A stretch of DNA of 64,000 nucleotides from Acinetobacter sichuanensis (GTDB lineage Bacteria > Pseudomonadota > Gammaproteobacteria > Pseudomonadales > Moraxellaceae): contig NZ_PYIX02000001.1 of the NCBI RefSeq assembly GCF_003024515.2, positions 1-64,000 on the forward strand. Direction: 5' to 3'. Below are positions 9,051-18,017 of this stretch, one piece after another. The position numbers and the translations under genes are program-made. Position 1 is the first letter of the stretch. Each line of letters starts with the position of its first letter. The notes below the pieces were generated by a model. The model had not been told where the DNA came from. It did no database searches and was given only the letters and a program-made list of their open reading frames with translations.

Positions 9051-10926
9051 AAGAATCATTTCACCGCCCAAAGCTGATTGGGATCAATTGCGCCAACCAT
9101 TAGAAATCGGCGAAAAACAATTTATTGACTATTTAGATGAACATCTGCCAAGAGATTGGGAAATCTATATTCAGCCACATTTAAATGGTCTATGCCCTGA
9201 TGTTGTTATTCTTCATCCTAAAATCGGAATTGGTGTATTTGAAGTAAAAAACTGGAATTTTTCTGCCATGCAATATGGTGTTGAAGCTAAAAATAATGGG
9301 AAAGTTCATCTGTATGCAATCAATCAGCAAGGAGAAAAAATATCCTATGTTAAGAAAAATCCTGTAGATCAATTACTTCTATATCGTAAAGAAATTATAG
9401 ACTTATATTGTCCAATTTTAAGTAGACCTAAACATTCAATAGTTGTTTCGTGTGGTTTGGTACTGCCTTCTGCAACACAAGAAAATGTGGAAAATTTATT
9501 TAAACCGATTTTTCAAAGTCGAAATAGAAAGATCTTTGCTCGCAACGAGGATGATCAACACAATAGCTATATCATATTTTCAAAAGAAAGTTTTTCAAAA
9601 AAATTAGCTGAAAACTTTCCTTCAGGTATAGATAGAATATCATCAAATTACATGAATCCAGTGATTGCTCAACAATTGAGAGTTTGGCTTGTTGAACCAG
9701 AGTCAAGCAAAGAACAACGAGAGCCAATAAGATATAATTCACAACAACAAAAATTTATAAAGGAACGTACAGAATCAGGTTTTCGACGTTTAAAGGGACC
9801 TGCAGGTTCGGGAAAATCTGTAGTTGTGGCAGGTCGTGCAGCAACATTGTTAAGAGAACACAAGTCTGTATTGATCGTGACCTTTAATATTACATTAATG
9901 AATTACTTACAGGATTTGGCTGTTAGGGAATACCCCAAAATTAGATCAGATGCGACATGGATTAATTTCCATTACCTCTGTAGAAGATTGTGTTATGACG
10001 CAAGTTTAGATACTGAATATTCTGGATTATTTCGAAATGCAAAAGAACAAGGATTAAGCTTTCCTGACAATGATCAAATCTGCGATGTCGTCAATCAAGC
10101 ATTAGATATCAGTGAACCAGAAAAATACGATGCAATTTTGGTGGATGAAGGACAAGATTTTAATCCTAAATGGTGGGATATTTTGAAAAAATTATTGGCT
10201 GATGGCGGTGAAATGCTGTTATGTGCTGATACAACCCAAGATATTTATTCATCTGCAGATTTGTGGACGGATGATGTGATGAAAAATGCAGGATTTAGAG
10301 GTGCATGGGCTGAATTAAAACAAACCTATCGATTACCCGATAATTTAATTCCATTGGCAAATAAATTTGCAGAAATGTTCTTGCCACAAGAAAAAATCAT
10401 TAAATCAGAATCAAAAACATCACAACAAGATTCATTTGATTTTGGAGTAATTGAAGAATCAACGTTAATTTGGGAAAATGTTGAATCTATAGATTCATTG
10501 ACCTTTTTTAATGCATTCAGTAAATTCAGAAATGAAGTTGTAAAACTTCAACTCAGTCATTCCGATATTACAATATTAGTCCAAACACATGAAGTTGGTA
10601 TGAGTGTTTGCCAAACTTTAGATCAGCTCAAATTAAAATATATAGACATTTTTTCTAAAGATCCGACTGAATCTCGTCAGAAAAAAATGTGGTTTTTTAA
10701 AGGTGATACAAGGATTAAAGTTTGTACTGTTCATAGTTTTAAAGGCTGGGAAGCAAAAGCGCTCTTAGTTGTTTGGGATCAAATGTATTTGGATAAAGAA
10801 TATGCGCTATTGTATACAGCAATCACTCGATTAAAATCAGGTCGAAGTAGCATTTTATACGTAGCTAATGCAGAACCAAGTTTGATTGAATATAGTAAAA
10901 TGTGGAATTCTTCAAATTACTTATAA
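9028..10926 (+). CDS. NERD-domain nuclease fused to UvrD-like helicase
   Basis: The 632-aa protein has an N-terminal nuclease-related (NERD) domain at residues about 25-130 (LNGLCPDVVILHPKIGIGVFEVKNW; the D and the ExK are PD-(D/E)xK-type residues). A superfamily 1 helicase/ATPase follows: GPAGSGKSVVV (Walker A, about 257), ILVDEGQDF (Walker B, about 371), KQTYRLPDNL, VCTVHSFKGWEAK and YTAITRLKSGRS. Such proteins are common next to defence genes and are presumed to process foreign DNA. It sits between hsdS and hsdR. An in-frame ATG at 9040 is an alternative start; neither start has a strong ribosome site. Confidence 0.88.
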   Translation: MKITMKTERIISPPKADWDQLRQPLEIGEKQFIDYLDEHLPRDWEIYIQPHLNGLCPDVVILHPKIGIGVFEVKNWNFSAMQYGVEAKNNGKVHLYAINQQGEKISYVKKNPVDQLLLYRKEIIDLYCPILSRPKHSIVVSCGLVLPSATQENVENLFKPIFQSRNRKIFARNEDDQHNSYIIFSKESFSKKLAENFPSGIDRISSNYMNPVIAQQLRVWLVEPESSKEQREPIRYNSQQQKFIKERTESGFRRLKGPAGSGKSVVVAGRAATLLREHKSVLIVTFNITLMNYLQDLAVREYPKIRSDATWINFHYLCRRLCYDASLDTEYSGLFRNAKEQGLSFPDNDQICDVVNQALDISEPEKYDAILVDEGQDFNPKWWDILKKLLADGGEMLLCADTTQDIYSSADLWTDDVMKNAGFRGAWAELKQTYRLPDNLIPLANKFAEMFLPQEKIIKSESKTSQQDSFDFGVIEESTLIWENVESIDSLTFFNAFSKFRNEVVKLQLSHSDITILVQTHEVGMSVCQTLDQLKLKYIDIFSKDPTESRQKKMWFFKGDTRIKVCTVHSFKGWEAKALLVVWDQMYLDKEYALLYTAITRLKSGRSSILYVANAEPSLIEYSKMWNSSNYL

Positions 10927-10938
10927 ACTCTTATGATC

Positions 10939-10993
10939 TAAATTTCTCCTTGTTGAATATTTTTGTATAAAAGCACGTTCGAGGAGAAATTTA
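10939..10993. repeat. 12-bp perfect inverted repeat before hsdR
   Basis: TAAATTTCTCCT (10939-10950) is repeated in inverse as AGGAGAAATTTA (10982-10993) around a 31-nt AT-rich loop, just after the NERD helicase gene and 100 bp before hsdR. It could be a terminator-like hairpin or a protein-binding site. The right arm has no T-run behind it, so simple intrinsic termination is not well supported. Confidence 0.55.
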
Positions 10994-11093
10994 CTTTTAG
11001 TTATAATTTAGATAATTAAATATTAAATCAGTCACTTAATTCAGTTATAGTATGGAAATAAAGTATATTTGAAAATAATTTATAGAGGGATAA

Positions 11094-14000
11094 ATGAGCA
11101 ATTTTCAGTTTTTAGAACCTGAATTTAAAAGCTTGGCAGCTACGGCTAAAGAAGCCGAAAAGCTCACGTATATATCCCCACAATTTGCCCTTGCTGCGGC
11201 TCGTACTTCGCTTGAAAACCTCGTGCTGTGGTTGTATCAATACGACAAAAAACTTACCCAACCTTACGATGCTTCACTGCATAACTTACTCAACGACCTC
11301 AAATTTAAAGATCTGATCCCGCCTTATATCTGGGACAAAATGGATAATATTCGCATGGTCGGCAACAGTGCCGTACATGGGAAAAAGTTCAAACAACTTA
11401 CCACCGAAGAAACCGTCAAACACATCAGCCATTTATTCCTGATGTATGTTTGGTTTGAACGCAACTATGGCTCACCATCCAAAGACCGTTCTCAACAGCA
11501 TATCTTTAAAACTGAATTGATTCCAAATTCAGATAACACCCAACAAATCACCGCCAATAAAGAGCAACTGCAAAAAGAAACCGAAGCCAAAGAAAAACAA
11601 TTTGCAGAACAACACAAAGCACTACGTGAACTTGAACAACGACTGTTTGAACAATCTGCAAACTTAGAAGAACGTGAAAAACTATTAGCCAACATAGATG
11701 CTGAACTTGCACAGAAACGTGCCGACGTTGAACAAGCCAAAATTGCCAATAGCAAAATCGAAGACCATACCGACTATAAAGAAGACGAAACTCGAAAACT
11801 TAAAATTGACCTCATGCTTGAAGAAGCAGGTTGGGAAATTGGTACAACAGTTCGAGAAGAAGTCGCTGTTACAGGCATGCCAAGCCCATCGGGTAAAGGT
11901 GCAGTGGATTATGTACTGTATGATGCCAATGGCTTGCCTTTAGCAGTCGTTGAAGCCAAACGTACATCAACCGACCCTGATATAGGACAACAACAAGCTA
12001 AACTCTATGCCGACTGCTTAGAACAACAAACAGGTCAACGCCCTGTAATCTTCTATACCAATGGCTACAAAGCCCGAATCTGGAATGATGTTCAAGGTGG
12101 CCCACCACGTTTAGTCCATGGCTTTTATACACAAGCAGAACTCAAACGTCTGATCGAAAGACGTAAGAACAATCCTGATTTAAGCAGCTTTCCAATCAAT
12201 GCGGACATTGTCGAGCGTTACTACCAAACTCGTGCCATCAAAGCGATGCTTGCAGCCTATCAACGTAAAGAACGTGCAGGCTTACTGATTATGGCAACAG
12301 GCACAGGTAAAACCCGTACCGCCATTGCATTGGTCGATGTGCTAATGAAAGCTAATATAGTGCAAAAAGCCTTATTCCTTGCAGACCGTACTTCATTGGT
12401 CAATCAAGCTCACAACGCCTTTAAAGCCAATTTAAAAGATGCCTCATTCGTCAATTTACTTGAAGATAAGAACCAAGTCGGTCGAGTCTATTTCTCTACC
12501 TACCAAACCATGATCGGCTTGATTGATGAAAAAAATGCCGATGGTACACGACAATTTGGCACAGGTATGTTTGACCTGATTATTATTGATGAAGCACACC
12601 GTAGCGTTTACCAAAAGTTTGGTGAGATTTTTAAATACTTCGATAGTTTGCTTGTCGGTTTAACCGCAACGCCACGAGATGAAGTTGACCGTGATACCTA
12701 TGCACTCTTTGGTTTAGAAAGTGGTGTACCAACGGATTACTATGGTCTCGATCAAGCTATTGCTGATGGTTATCTCGTACCACCCAAAGCCTATTCTGTT
12801 CCACTTAAATTCATGCGTGAAGGCGTGAAATATGACGAACTCTCAGAAGAAGAAAAACAACATTGGGATAGCCTAAATTGGGGCGATGAAGATGCGCCTG
12901 AAGAAGTATCAGCCTCTAAAATCAATAAAGAGCTGTTTAATACAGGAACCATTGATTTAATGCTCAAGCATTTGATGGAAAATGGCATTAAAACCGAAGG
13001 TGGTGATCGTCTAGGCAAAACCATTATCTTTGCTGTGAATCAAAAACATGCACAGTTTATTGCAGACCGTTTTAATGAAAACTATCCGCAATATGATGGT
13101 AAGTTCGCTCGGGTGATTACCCATGCCACCAAATATCCGCAAAGCCTGATTGATGACTTTAGTAAGAAAGACTTAGCTGAGCCACAAATCGCCATTTCAG
13201 TCGATATGCTCGATACTGGGATTGATGTACCAGAAGTGGTCAATCTGGTGTTCTTTAAAGCAGTACGCTCTAAAGTAAAGTTTATGCAGATGATTGGGCG
13301 TGGTACACGACTCTGTGAAGATCTATTTGCACCTGATGAACATAAAAAAGAATTCTTTATCTTCGACTATTGTTCAAACTTTGAATACTTCAATGGAAAT
13401 CCTGATGGTGCGCCTGTTGCGACCACTGAACCACTCGGACAGCGTTTGTTTAAAGCACGTTTAAATATCTTAAGTTTACTCAATGCAAAGGACTACGACA
13501 TCGAAGAATTAAAAGCTGTACAGCAAGATATGCGTCAGAGTTTACAGACTGAAGTGAAGTCGATGAACAACGATAATTTCATCGTGAAGTCTGAACTTGA
13601 GCATGTTGAACATTTTAAGAAAGATGATGCTTGGAACAATTTAGATGACCTTGCGATTGGCACATTACGAGAACACATCTCTAAACTACCGAATCAGCTT
13701 GAGCCTGAAACACTAGAAGCCAAACTATTCGATATGTTGTGCTACAACTTAGAACTTGCCGTATTGGAAAAGAATAATAAGGCAATTGAAAACTATGCCA
13801 ATCGAGTGATTGAAATTGCGTCTAAGTTAGAAGGCAAAGAAAATATTCCAGTGGTTGCGGAACAGATTGCACTGATCCAAGACATCCAAACCGTAGAATA
13901 TTGGAAAGGCATTACCTTACCCATACTTGAGGCGATGCGTAAGCGGATTCGTGGCTTGGTCAAACTCATCGAGAAAACGACCTCAACCATTGTCTACTCC

Positions 14001-14534
14001 ATGCTAGATGATGAAATTGGAGATATGCAAGCAGTCGATATTCCTGTTGTATCAACAGGTGTAAACCTTGTCCAATATCGCAAGCGTGTAGAAAGCTTCA
14101 TTAAAGCCAATGAAAACCATATTACTATTGCCAAACTCAAGCGTGGCTTGGTTCTTACACCGACAGACTTAAGTGAGCTAGAGCGTTTTGTTTTTGAAGC
14201 TCAGGAAGTAGAAAGCCGAGATAAATTCGAGGAATGCTTTGGGACTGAAAAGTCGTTACCGTTATTTATTCGCTCTTTGGTTGGACTTGATCGTCAAGCT
14301 GTACAAGACGCTTTTTCAAAGTATTTGCAAGGCACAAGCTATAACGAAAAACAGATTCGCTTTGTGGAAATGTTGATTGAGCATTTGACACAAAATGGTG
14401 TACTAGAAGCAGCACAGTTATATGAACCACCTTTTAATCAGATCCACTATGAAGGGATTGATGGTGTGTTTAGTGATGGGGATGCTGACAACATATTTGG
14501 GGTTGTTGAAGTGTTTAATGAAGCGGTAGCTTAA
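11094..14534 (+). CDS. hsdR: Type I restriction endonuclease subunit HsdR
   Basis: The 1146-aa protein is the motor and nuclease subunit. Residues 1-125 form a DUF4145-like helical domain (AARTSLENLVLWLYQY...VGNSAVHGKKF), then a long coiled coil (about 155-225). The nuclease domain ends in LAVVEAKRTSTDP near 287, the ExK of a PD-(D/E)xK site, with the acidic residue in VDYVLYD. The SF2 translocase follows: MATGTGKTRT near 400, IIDEAHRS near 499, LTATP, SVDMLDTGIDVPEV and MQMIGRGTRL. A GAGGG ribosome site precedes ATG 11094. It cuts DNA lacking HsdM methylation after ATP-driven translocation. Its 3' end is duplicated as a decayed copy at 16668-16787. Confidence 0.96.
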   Translation: MSNFQFLEPEFKSLAATAKEAEKLTYISPQFALAAARTSLENLVLWLYQYDKKLTQPYDASLHNLLNDLKFKDLIPPYIWDKMDNIRMVGNSAVHGKKFKQLTTEETVKHISHLFLMYVWFERNYGSPSKDRSQQHIFKTELIPNSDNTQQITANKEQLQKETEAKEKQFAEQHKALRELEQRLFEQSANLEEREKLLANIDAELAQKRADVEQAKIANSKIEDHTDYKEDETRKLKIDLMLEEAGWEIGTTVREEVAVTGMPSPSGKGAVDYVLYDANGLPLAVVEAKRTSTDPDIGQQQAKLYADCLEQQTGQRPVIFYTNGYKARIWNDVQGGPPRLVHGFYTQAELKRLIERRKNNPDLSSFPINADIVERYYQTRAIKAMLAAYQRKERAGLLIMATGTGKTRTAIALVDVLMKANIVQKALFLADRTSLVNQAHNAFKANLKDASFVNLLEDKNQVGRVYFSTYQTMIGLIDEKNADGTRQFGTGMFDLIIIDEAHRSVYQKFGEIFKYFDSLLVGLTATPRDEVDRDTYALFGLESGVPTDYYGLDQAIADGYLVPPKAYSVPLKFMREGVKYDELSEEEKQHWDSLNWGDEDAPEEVSASKINKELFNTGTIDLMLKHLMENGIKTEGGDRLGKTIIFAVNQKHAQFIADRFNENYPQYDGKFARVITHATKYPQSLIDDFSKKDLAEPQIAISVDMLDTGIDVPEVVNLVFFKAVRSKVKFMQMIGRGTRLCEDLFAPDEHKKEFFIFDYCSNFEYFNGNPDGAPVATTEPLGQRLFKARLNILSLLNAKDYDIEELKAVQQDMRQSLQTEVKSMNNDNFIVKSELEHVEHFKKDDAWNNLDDLAIGTLREHISKLPNQLEPETLEAKLFDMLCYNLELAVLEKNNKAIENYANRVIEIASKLEGKENIPVVAEQIALIQDIQTVEYWKGITLPILEAMRKRIRGLVKLIEKTTSTIVYSMLDDEIGDMQAVDIPVVSTGVNLVQYRKRVESFIKANENHITIAKLKRGLVLTPTDLSELERFVFEAQEVESRDKFEECFGTEKSLPLFIRSLVGLDRQAVQDAFSKYLQGTSYNEKQIRFVEMLIEHLTQNGVLEAAQLYEPPFNQIHYEGIDGVFSDGDADNIFGVVEVFNEAVA

Positions 14535-14560
14535 GTTTTATTTTAAAGGAGAAAAATAAC

Positions 14561-15253
14561 ATGGTTTTACCAATATGGGCTGCTTATACTGTAGCAGGGT
14601 TAGCAATAAGTGGCGTATCAAGCTATTTTATTTACAATAACTGGGAGAAATTAAAAAAACTATTTAATGGTAAATCTATTGTCATTTTAGGGCAGCGTGC
14701 TACTGGTAAAACAACCCTTCTTAATTATTTACTTAAGGGGGAAATTACTTTGGAGCATGAAGCAACAATTGGTGTAAAAAAAGTAAAAGTTATTAAAAAA
14801 AAATTAGCTGACCTTGGTTGGGATGTTCGACTTAATAGCACACAAAATGATTATAGCGGTGTAACTTCCAATTATGAACAGTGGTTAAAAGCACTAAAAA
14901 ATGCTGATATTTTTATTTACCTATTCAAAATTGATGAATGGATAATTGATGAAGGATCTGTTGAAAACCAAATTGAAAAAGATATAAAAAATATTCAAAA
15001 AGAATTAAATGGTAAAAATATACCGATGTTTATTATTGGAACTCATCTAGATTTGCTTGAAGGTATTGAATTTAATAATCAAGAGGAAAAACTTGATTTG
15101 ATAAGTGATCTCCAAAATGAAGGATTTTTTAAAGGTATAAAATCTAGGTTAAATGAAGAAGATTCCAAAGTATATCTTCATTTCGGGAGTATGAAAGATG
15201 AAATTGGATTAAATGAAATTATTCATTTCATAATTGGCCATATGGGAGAATAG
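14561..15253 (+). CDS. Membrane-anchored small GTPase-like protein
   Basis: A 230-aa protein. Residues 5-27 form one transmembrane helix (AAYTVAGLAISGVSSYFIY). A Ras-like GTPase domain follows: P-loop GQRATGKTT near 44-52, a switch-type Thr region (EATIGVKK), a strand ADIFIYLFKID, and THLD near 164 in the position of the guanine-specificity N/TKxD motif. A typical DxxG is not obvious. The N-terminal helix would hold the GTPase at the cytoplasmic face of the membrane. AAGGAG gives a strong ribosome site. It directly follows hsdR and is probably co-transcribed with the next two unknown genes. A defence role is inferred from location only. Confidence 0.7.
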   Translation: MVLPIWAAYTVAGLAISGVSSYFIYNNWEKLKKLFNGKSIVILGQRATGKTTLLNYLLKGEITLEHEATIGVKKVKVIKKKLADLGWDVRLNSTQNDYSGVTSNYEQWLKALKNADIFIYLFKIDEWIIDEGSVENQIEKDIKNIQKELNGKNIPMFIIGTHLDLLEGIEFNNQEEKLDLISDLQNEGFFKGIKSRLNEEDSKVYLHFGSMKDEIGLNEIIHFIIGHMGE

Positions 15254-15260
15254 ACCTATT

Positions 15261-15713
15261 ATGGAAGATATTAGAATTTATATTTTTGCACAAGCATTAG
15301 ATAATAGTAGCTCTGATGATTGGTATGAATACAATCAAAATTCTCTTGAAAAAATAACTGAAGAAAATACTCAATCGTGGGTTAATAATTTAATATTTGA
15401 AATGACTGATAAAGGCGAAAGAGAATTTTTTAATAATGTGGAGTGTTATTACAAATTAAATTCTAATGAACTTTTGGATTTAATATTGTTAATTGAAAAT
15501 CAGCAAGAAGATAATATTGGAAGAAAATCGAAAACTGCCTTAATAATTAAGGGTTATAAAAATATTACGTTAGAATTTGAACAAATATTAACTTTGTTTT
15601 GGACAAGAACTAATAGAAATTTATCTAATGCAGACTTGCTAGCCAAGCAATGTAACGATATTCTTGAAATAATTAAAAAAAAAGGACCAAACGAAGGTGG
15701 ATCTTTCCACTAG
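15261..15713 (+). CDS. Unknown 150-aa protein of the GTPase-led cluster
   Basis: I do not recognise this family. The protein is acidic and probably helical, with alternating short strands near the N-terminus (DIRIYIFAQAL) and no membrane segment or signal peptide. ATG 15261, with GGGAGA upstream, is preferred over an upstream in-frame TTG at 15234 that would overlap the GTPase gene. It starts 7 bp after the GTPase stop codon, so the two are almost certainly co-translated. It may be an effector or regulator of the GTPase; nothing in the sequence proves it. Confidence 0.55.
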   Translation: MEDIRIYIFAQALDNSSSDDWYEYNQNSLEKITEENTQSWVNNLIFEMTDKGEREFFNNVECYYKLNSNELLDLILLIENQQEDNIGRKSKTALIIKGYKNITLEFEQILTLFWTRTNRNLSNADLLAKQCNDILEIIKKKGPNEGGSFH

Positions 15714-15775
15714 CATTGATAAGTTTAAGCGTAATATTAGTATTTTTGTTTCAAAAATTAAGCAAAGGATAGAAG

Positions 15776-16618
15776 ATGAGTCTTAAAAGCTTTCCTAATG
15801 ATATGGATGATCGTCGAGTAGTATGGTGTTTGTCTCAGGACACAATTGATACGGCTTTAGATGATAAGTCTACATCTGAATTAGTACTTGCGCCCAATGT
15901 TACGGTTATTCAGCTTCCTTTAAGTCGAATTGCAAAAAGAAAGTCGGATAAACTCTGTGAATTAGATAAACTAGGTTTATTGAAAATAGATCAAGTTCTA
16001 GTATGTTCAGATGACGGGGTTAATACTCAAGAAAAGTATTTAAAATTGGAAGATGTTATAGATGATTTCTTAACTTACAATCTAAAAAAAGCAAATGCGT
16101 ATGCCAGATTTTTTGCTGCATTAGGTGCAACTTCATTTGAGTTTGAACATAAAAATTTTGATTTTTCTAGTTCTAAAGTTGATTTTTCAGCATCACTAGA
16201 TGGTACTGTGTCTAGAATTGCTAAAGCTAATGTTGATTTGACAGCTAAAGCTGAAAAAACACTGAACCAAATTGCTTCAATTATGAAAAGTTATACTCAG
16301 AATAAATATCCAACTGAGCAAAGAATATTGTTAGCAGAAAAAATACTAGAAGAATATGGCTTAGAAAATGATGAAATTTGTTGTCATGAATTAGCGACAC
16401 TTAAAGATGGTGCTGCACATTTAAGCGATTTAAATATATCTATGTCTTCTGCAAGTGATAACAATAGCAGTATGAAAATTCTTATTGATGTTGGACTTCA
16501 TTTTCCACAAGTTGAAACAAAAGGAAAAAACAGTTCTCTCATATCCTTTAAGTCTAAACTTGAATTAGCATCTATAGTTAATAATAGCTTTGATTTTAAT
16601 TTAAAGGTCAAATTTTAG
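15776..16618 (+). CDS. Unknown 280-aa protein of the GTPase-led cluster
   Basis: I do not recognise this family. The protein has an N-terminal alpha/beta-looking part (VVWCLSQDTIDTAL...VTVIQLPLSRIAKRKSDKL), a central helical part rich in Ala/Lys (LTAKAEKTLNQIASIMKSY), and a beta-rich C-terminus with alternating hydrophobic residues (SMKILIDVGLHFPQ...FNLKVKF). The segment around 120-160 (EFEHKNFDFSSSKVDFSAS) has an amphipathic-strand pattern. There is no signal peptide. AAAGGA precedes ATG 15776. It ends about 50 bp before the decayed hsdR tail, so it belongs to the block bracketed by the two hsdR ends. Confidence 0.55.
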   Translation: MSLKSFPNDMDDRRVVWCLSQDTIDTALDDKSTSELVLAPNVTVIQLPLSRIAKRKSDKLCELDKLGLLKIDQVLVCSDDGVNTQEKYLKLEDVIDDFLTYNLKKANAYARFFAALGATSFEFEHKNFDFSSSKVDFSASLDGTVSRIAKANVDLTAKAEKTLNQIASIMKSYTQNKYPTEQRILLAEKILEEYGLENDEICCHELATLKDGAAHLSDLNISMSSASDNNSSMKILIDVGLHFPQVETKGKNSSLISFKSKLELASIVNNSFDFNLKVKF

Positions 16619-16667
16619 TATGGACCACTGCTACAAAAGTAATAATAAACGCCTATAGGGTGTGGCA

Positions 16668-16787
16668 TAGCTATTTGAACTATCCTTAAGTTAGGTTCAT
16701 TATCAAGGAATAGTTGGTATTTTTTGTGAAGTTGATGCTGACAATATATTTGGCGTTATTGAAGTTTTTAATGAAGCTGTGGCATAA
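16668..16787 (+). pseudogene. Decayed duplicate of the hsdR 3' end
   Basis: These 120 bases align without gaps to the last 120 bases of hsdR (14415-14534), offset 2,253 bp. The final 54 bases match at 47 positions. In the matching frame the last residues read DADNIFGVIEVFNEAVA then stop, against DADNIFGVVEVFNEAVA in HsdR. Further upstream two CAG-type codons have become TAG (16668 and 16692), so the copy is dead. Most differences near the end are synonymous, showing it came from a different, related hsdR allele rather than a recent local duplication. It sits just ahead of the SIR2 gene. Confidence 0.85.
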
Positions 16788-16814
16788 AGATAAAAATATA
16801 TCAGGGGGATATAT

Positions 16815-18017
16815 ATGACTACAATAATTAAGAAATACTATGATTCGTCTGAATATATTTGGATTGAAGAAAAAAGCTCTGATGGTTCTGAAAATGAAAG
16901 TTTCGAACCTAATCTAAAAGGAAAATTAAAATCAGCTCTACAAATGCCAAACATTATGGTACTTGCAGGTAGTGGAACATCATTAGGTGATGTCGTGAAT
17001 GGCCCAGGAATGTGGGATTTATGGAAAACATGTACAACTAACGATATGCTTACTATAGCTAATGACTGTTTTTCTGAAAGTAAATTTGATTCTGAAATTA
17101 AATCTAATCAGAACATAGAGATATGCCTCTCCCACTGTGAGGCATATCTACAAGTTGGGGAACAGATAGAAAAAACTACGCTGTTTATTAAAAAATGTAA
17201 GGAACTAATTTTACAAAAATGCCGTTTTATTAAAGATAAAAATTCTCAACTAGTTGGTCATAAGGAATTTATTAGGAAATTAGCAAGAAGAAAATCAAAA
17301 GATCCAAGAGTTAAACTATTTACAACTAATTATGATACTTGTTTTGAAGATGCTGCTGGGCTACTTGGCATCACAGTTATAGATGGCTTTTCTTTTTCAA
17401 TGCCTCGTATTTATGATGCCAGATTTTTTGATATGGATATCGTCCGAAGAAATACAACATCATCTTCAACTAACATACATTATTTAGAGGGGGTATATCA
17501 GCTTTATAAACTTCATGGTTCTACAAATTGGAGTCGTGATGAAACTAGTTCTTATATCATTAAACAGGCTGAAAATGTAAAAGCAGAAGATAGCTGTATG
17601 ATCTTTCCAGCGAAGGGAAAATATCAGCAGTCATATATACAGCCACACTTAGAGTTGATTGCTCGCTTTTCACAAAGTTTAAGAGAGCCTAATACGTGTT
17701 TAATTATTGCTGGCTTTGGTTTTAATGACGATCATTTATCTGAGCCAATTTTGTCAGCAATACTTTCTAACCCACACTTAAAAGTGATTGTTGTATCACC
17801 AAGTATTGAAAATGACTTTAATGCAGCTCCTCCTAAAACATCTAAGTATTGGAAAATATTTAAGAAGATCGCAGATGATAGAAAGAATGATGAAATAATC
17901 TTTATTAATTGTGATTTCCAACAGTTTTCAAGTCTGATTCCTGATCTTACAGCATTATCTCCAGCAGAGAACCTTCATGAAAATATGAAGAAATTATTTG
18001 GAGGTACACATGCATAA
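16815..18017 (+). CDS. SIR2-family effector of a SIR2-HerA anti-phage system
   Basis: The 400-aa protein has a SIR2-like NAD-binding domain: VLAGSGTSLG near 51-60, LFTTNYDTCFED near 170, KLHGSTNWS near 232 (the His is the catalytic-type residue) and CLIIAGFGFNDDHL near 295. In SIR2-HerA systems the SIR2 protein degrades NAD+ and/or cuts DNA once assembled with the HerA ATPase, stopping growth of the infected cell. AGGGGGAT precedes ATG 16815. It overlaps the herA-like gene by 8 bp, the usual tight arrangement of this two-gene system. The system call is strong; which activity dominates here is not visible. Confidence 0.9.
   Translation: MTTIIKKYYDSSEYIWIEEKSSDGSENESFEPNLKGKLKSALQMPNIMVLAGSGTSLGDVVNGPGMWDLWKTCTTNDMLTIANDCFSESKFDSEIKSNQNIEICLSHCEAYLQVGEQIEKTTLFIKKCKELILQKCRFIKDKNSQLVGHKEFIRKLARRKSKDPRVKLFTTNYDTCFEDAAGLLGITVIDGFSFSMPRIYDARFFDMDIVRRNTTSSSTNIHYLEGVYQLYKLHGSTNWSRDETSSYIIKQAENVKAEDSCMIFPAKGKYQQSYIQPHLELIARFSQSLREPNTCLIIAGFGFNDDHLSEPILSAILSNPHLKVIVVSPSIENDFNAAPPKTSKYWKIFKKIADDRKNDEIIFINCDFQQFSSLIPDLTALSPAENLHENMKKLFGGTHA

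Noticed and set aside
11492..11755. Cys/Ser-rich open frame opposite hsdR
   Set aside because: It mirrors the coiled-coil codons of hsdR and has no support of its own.
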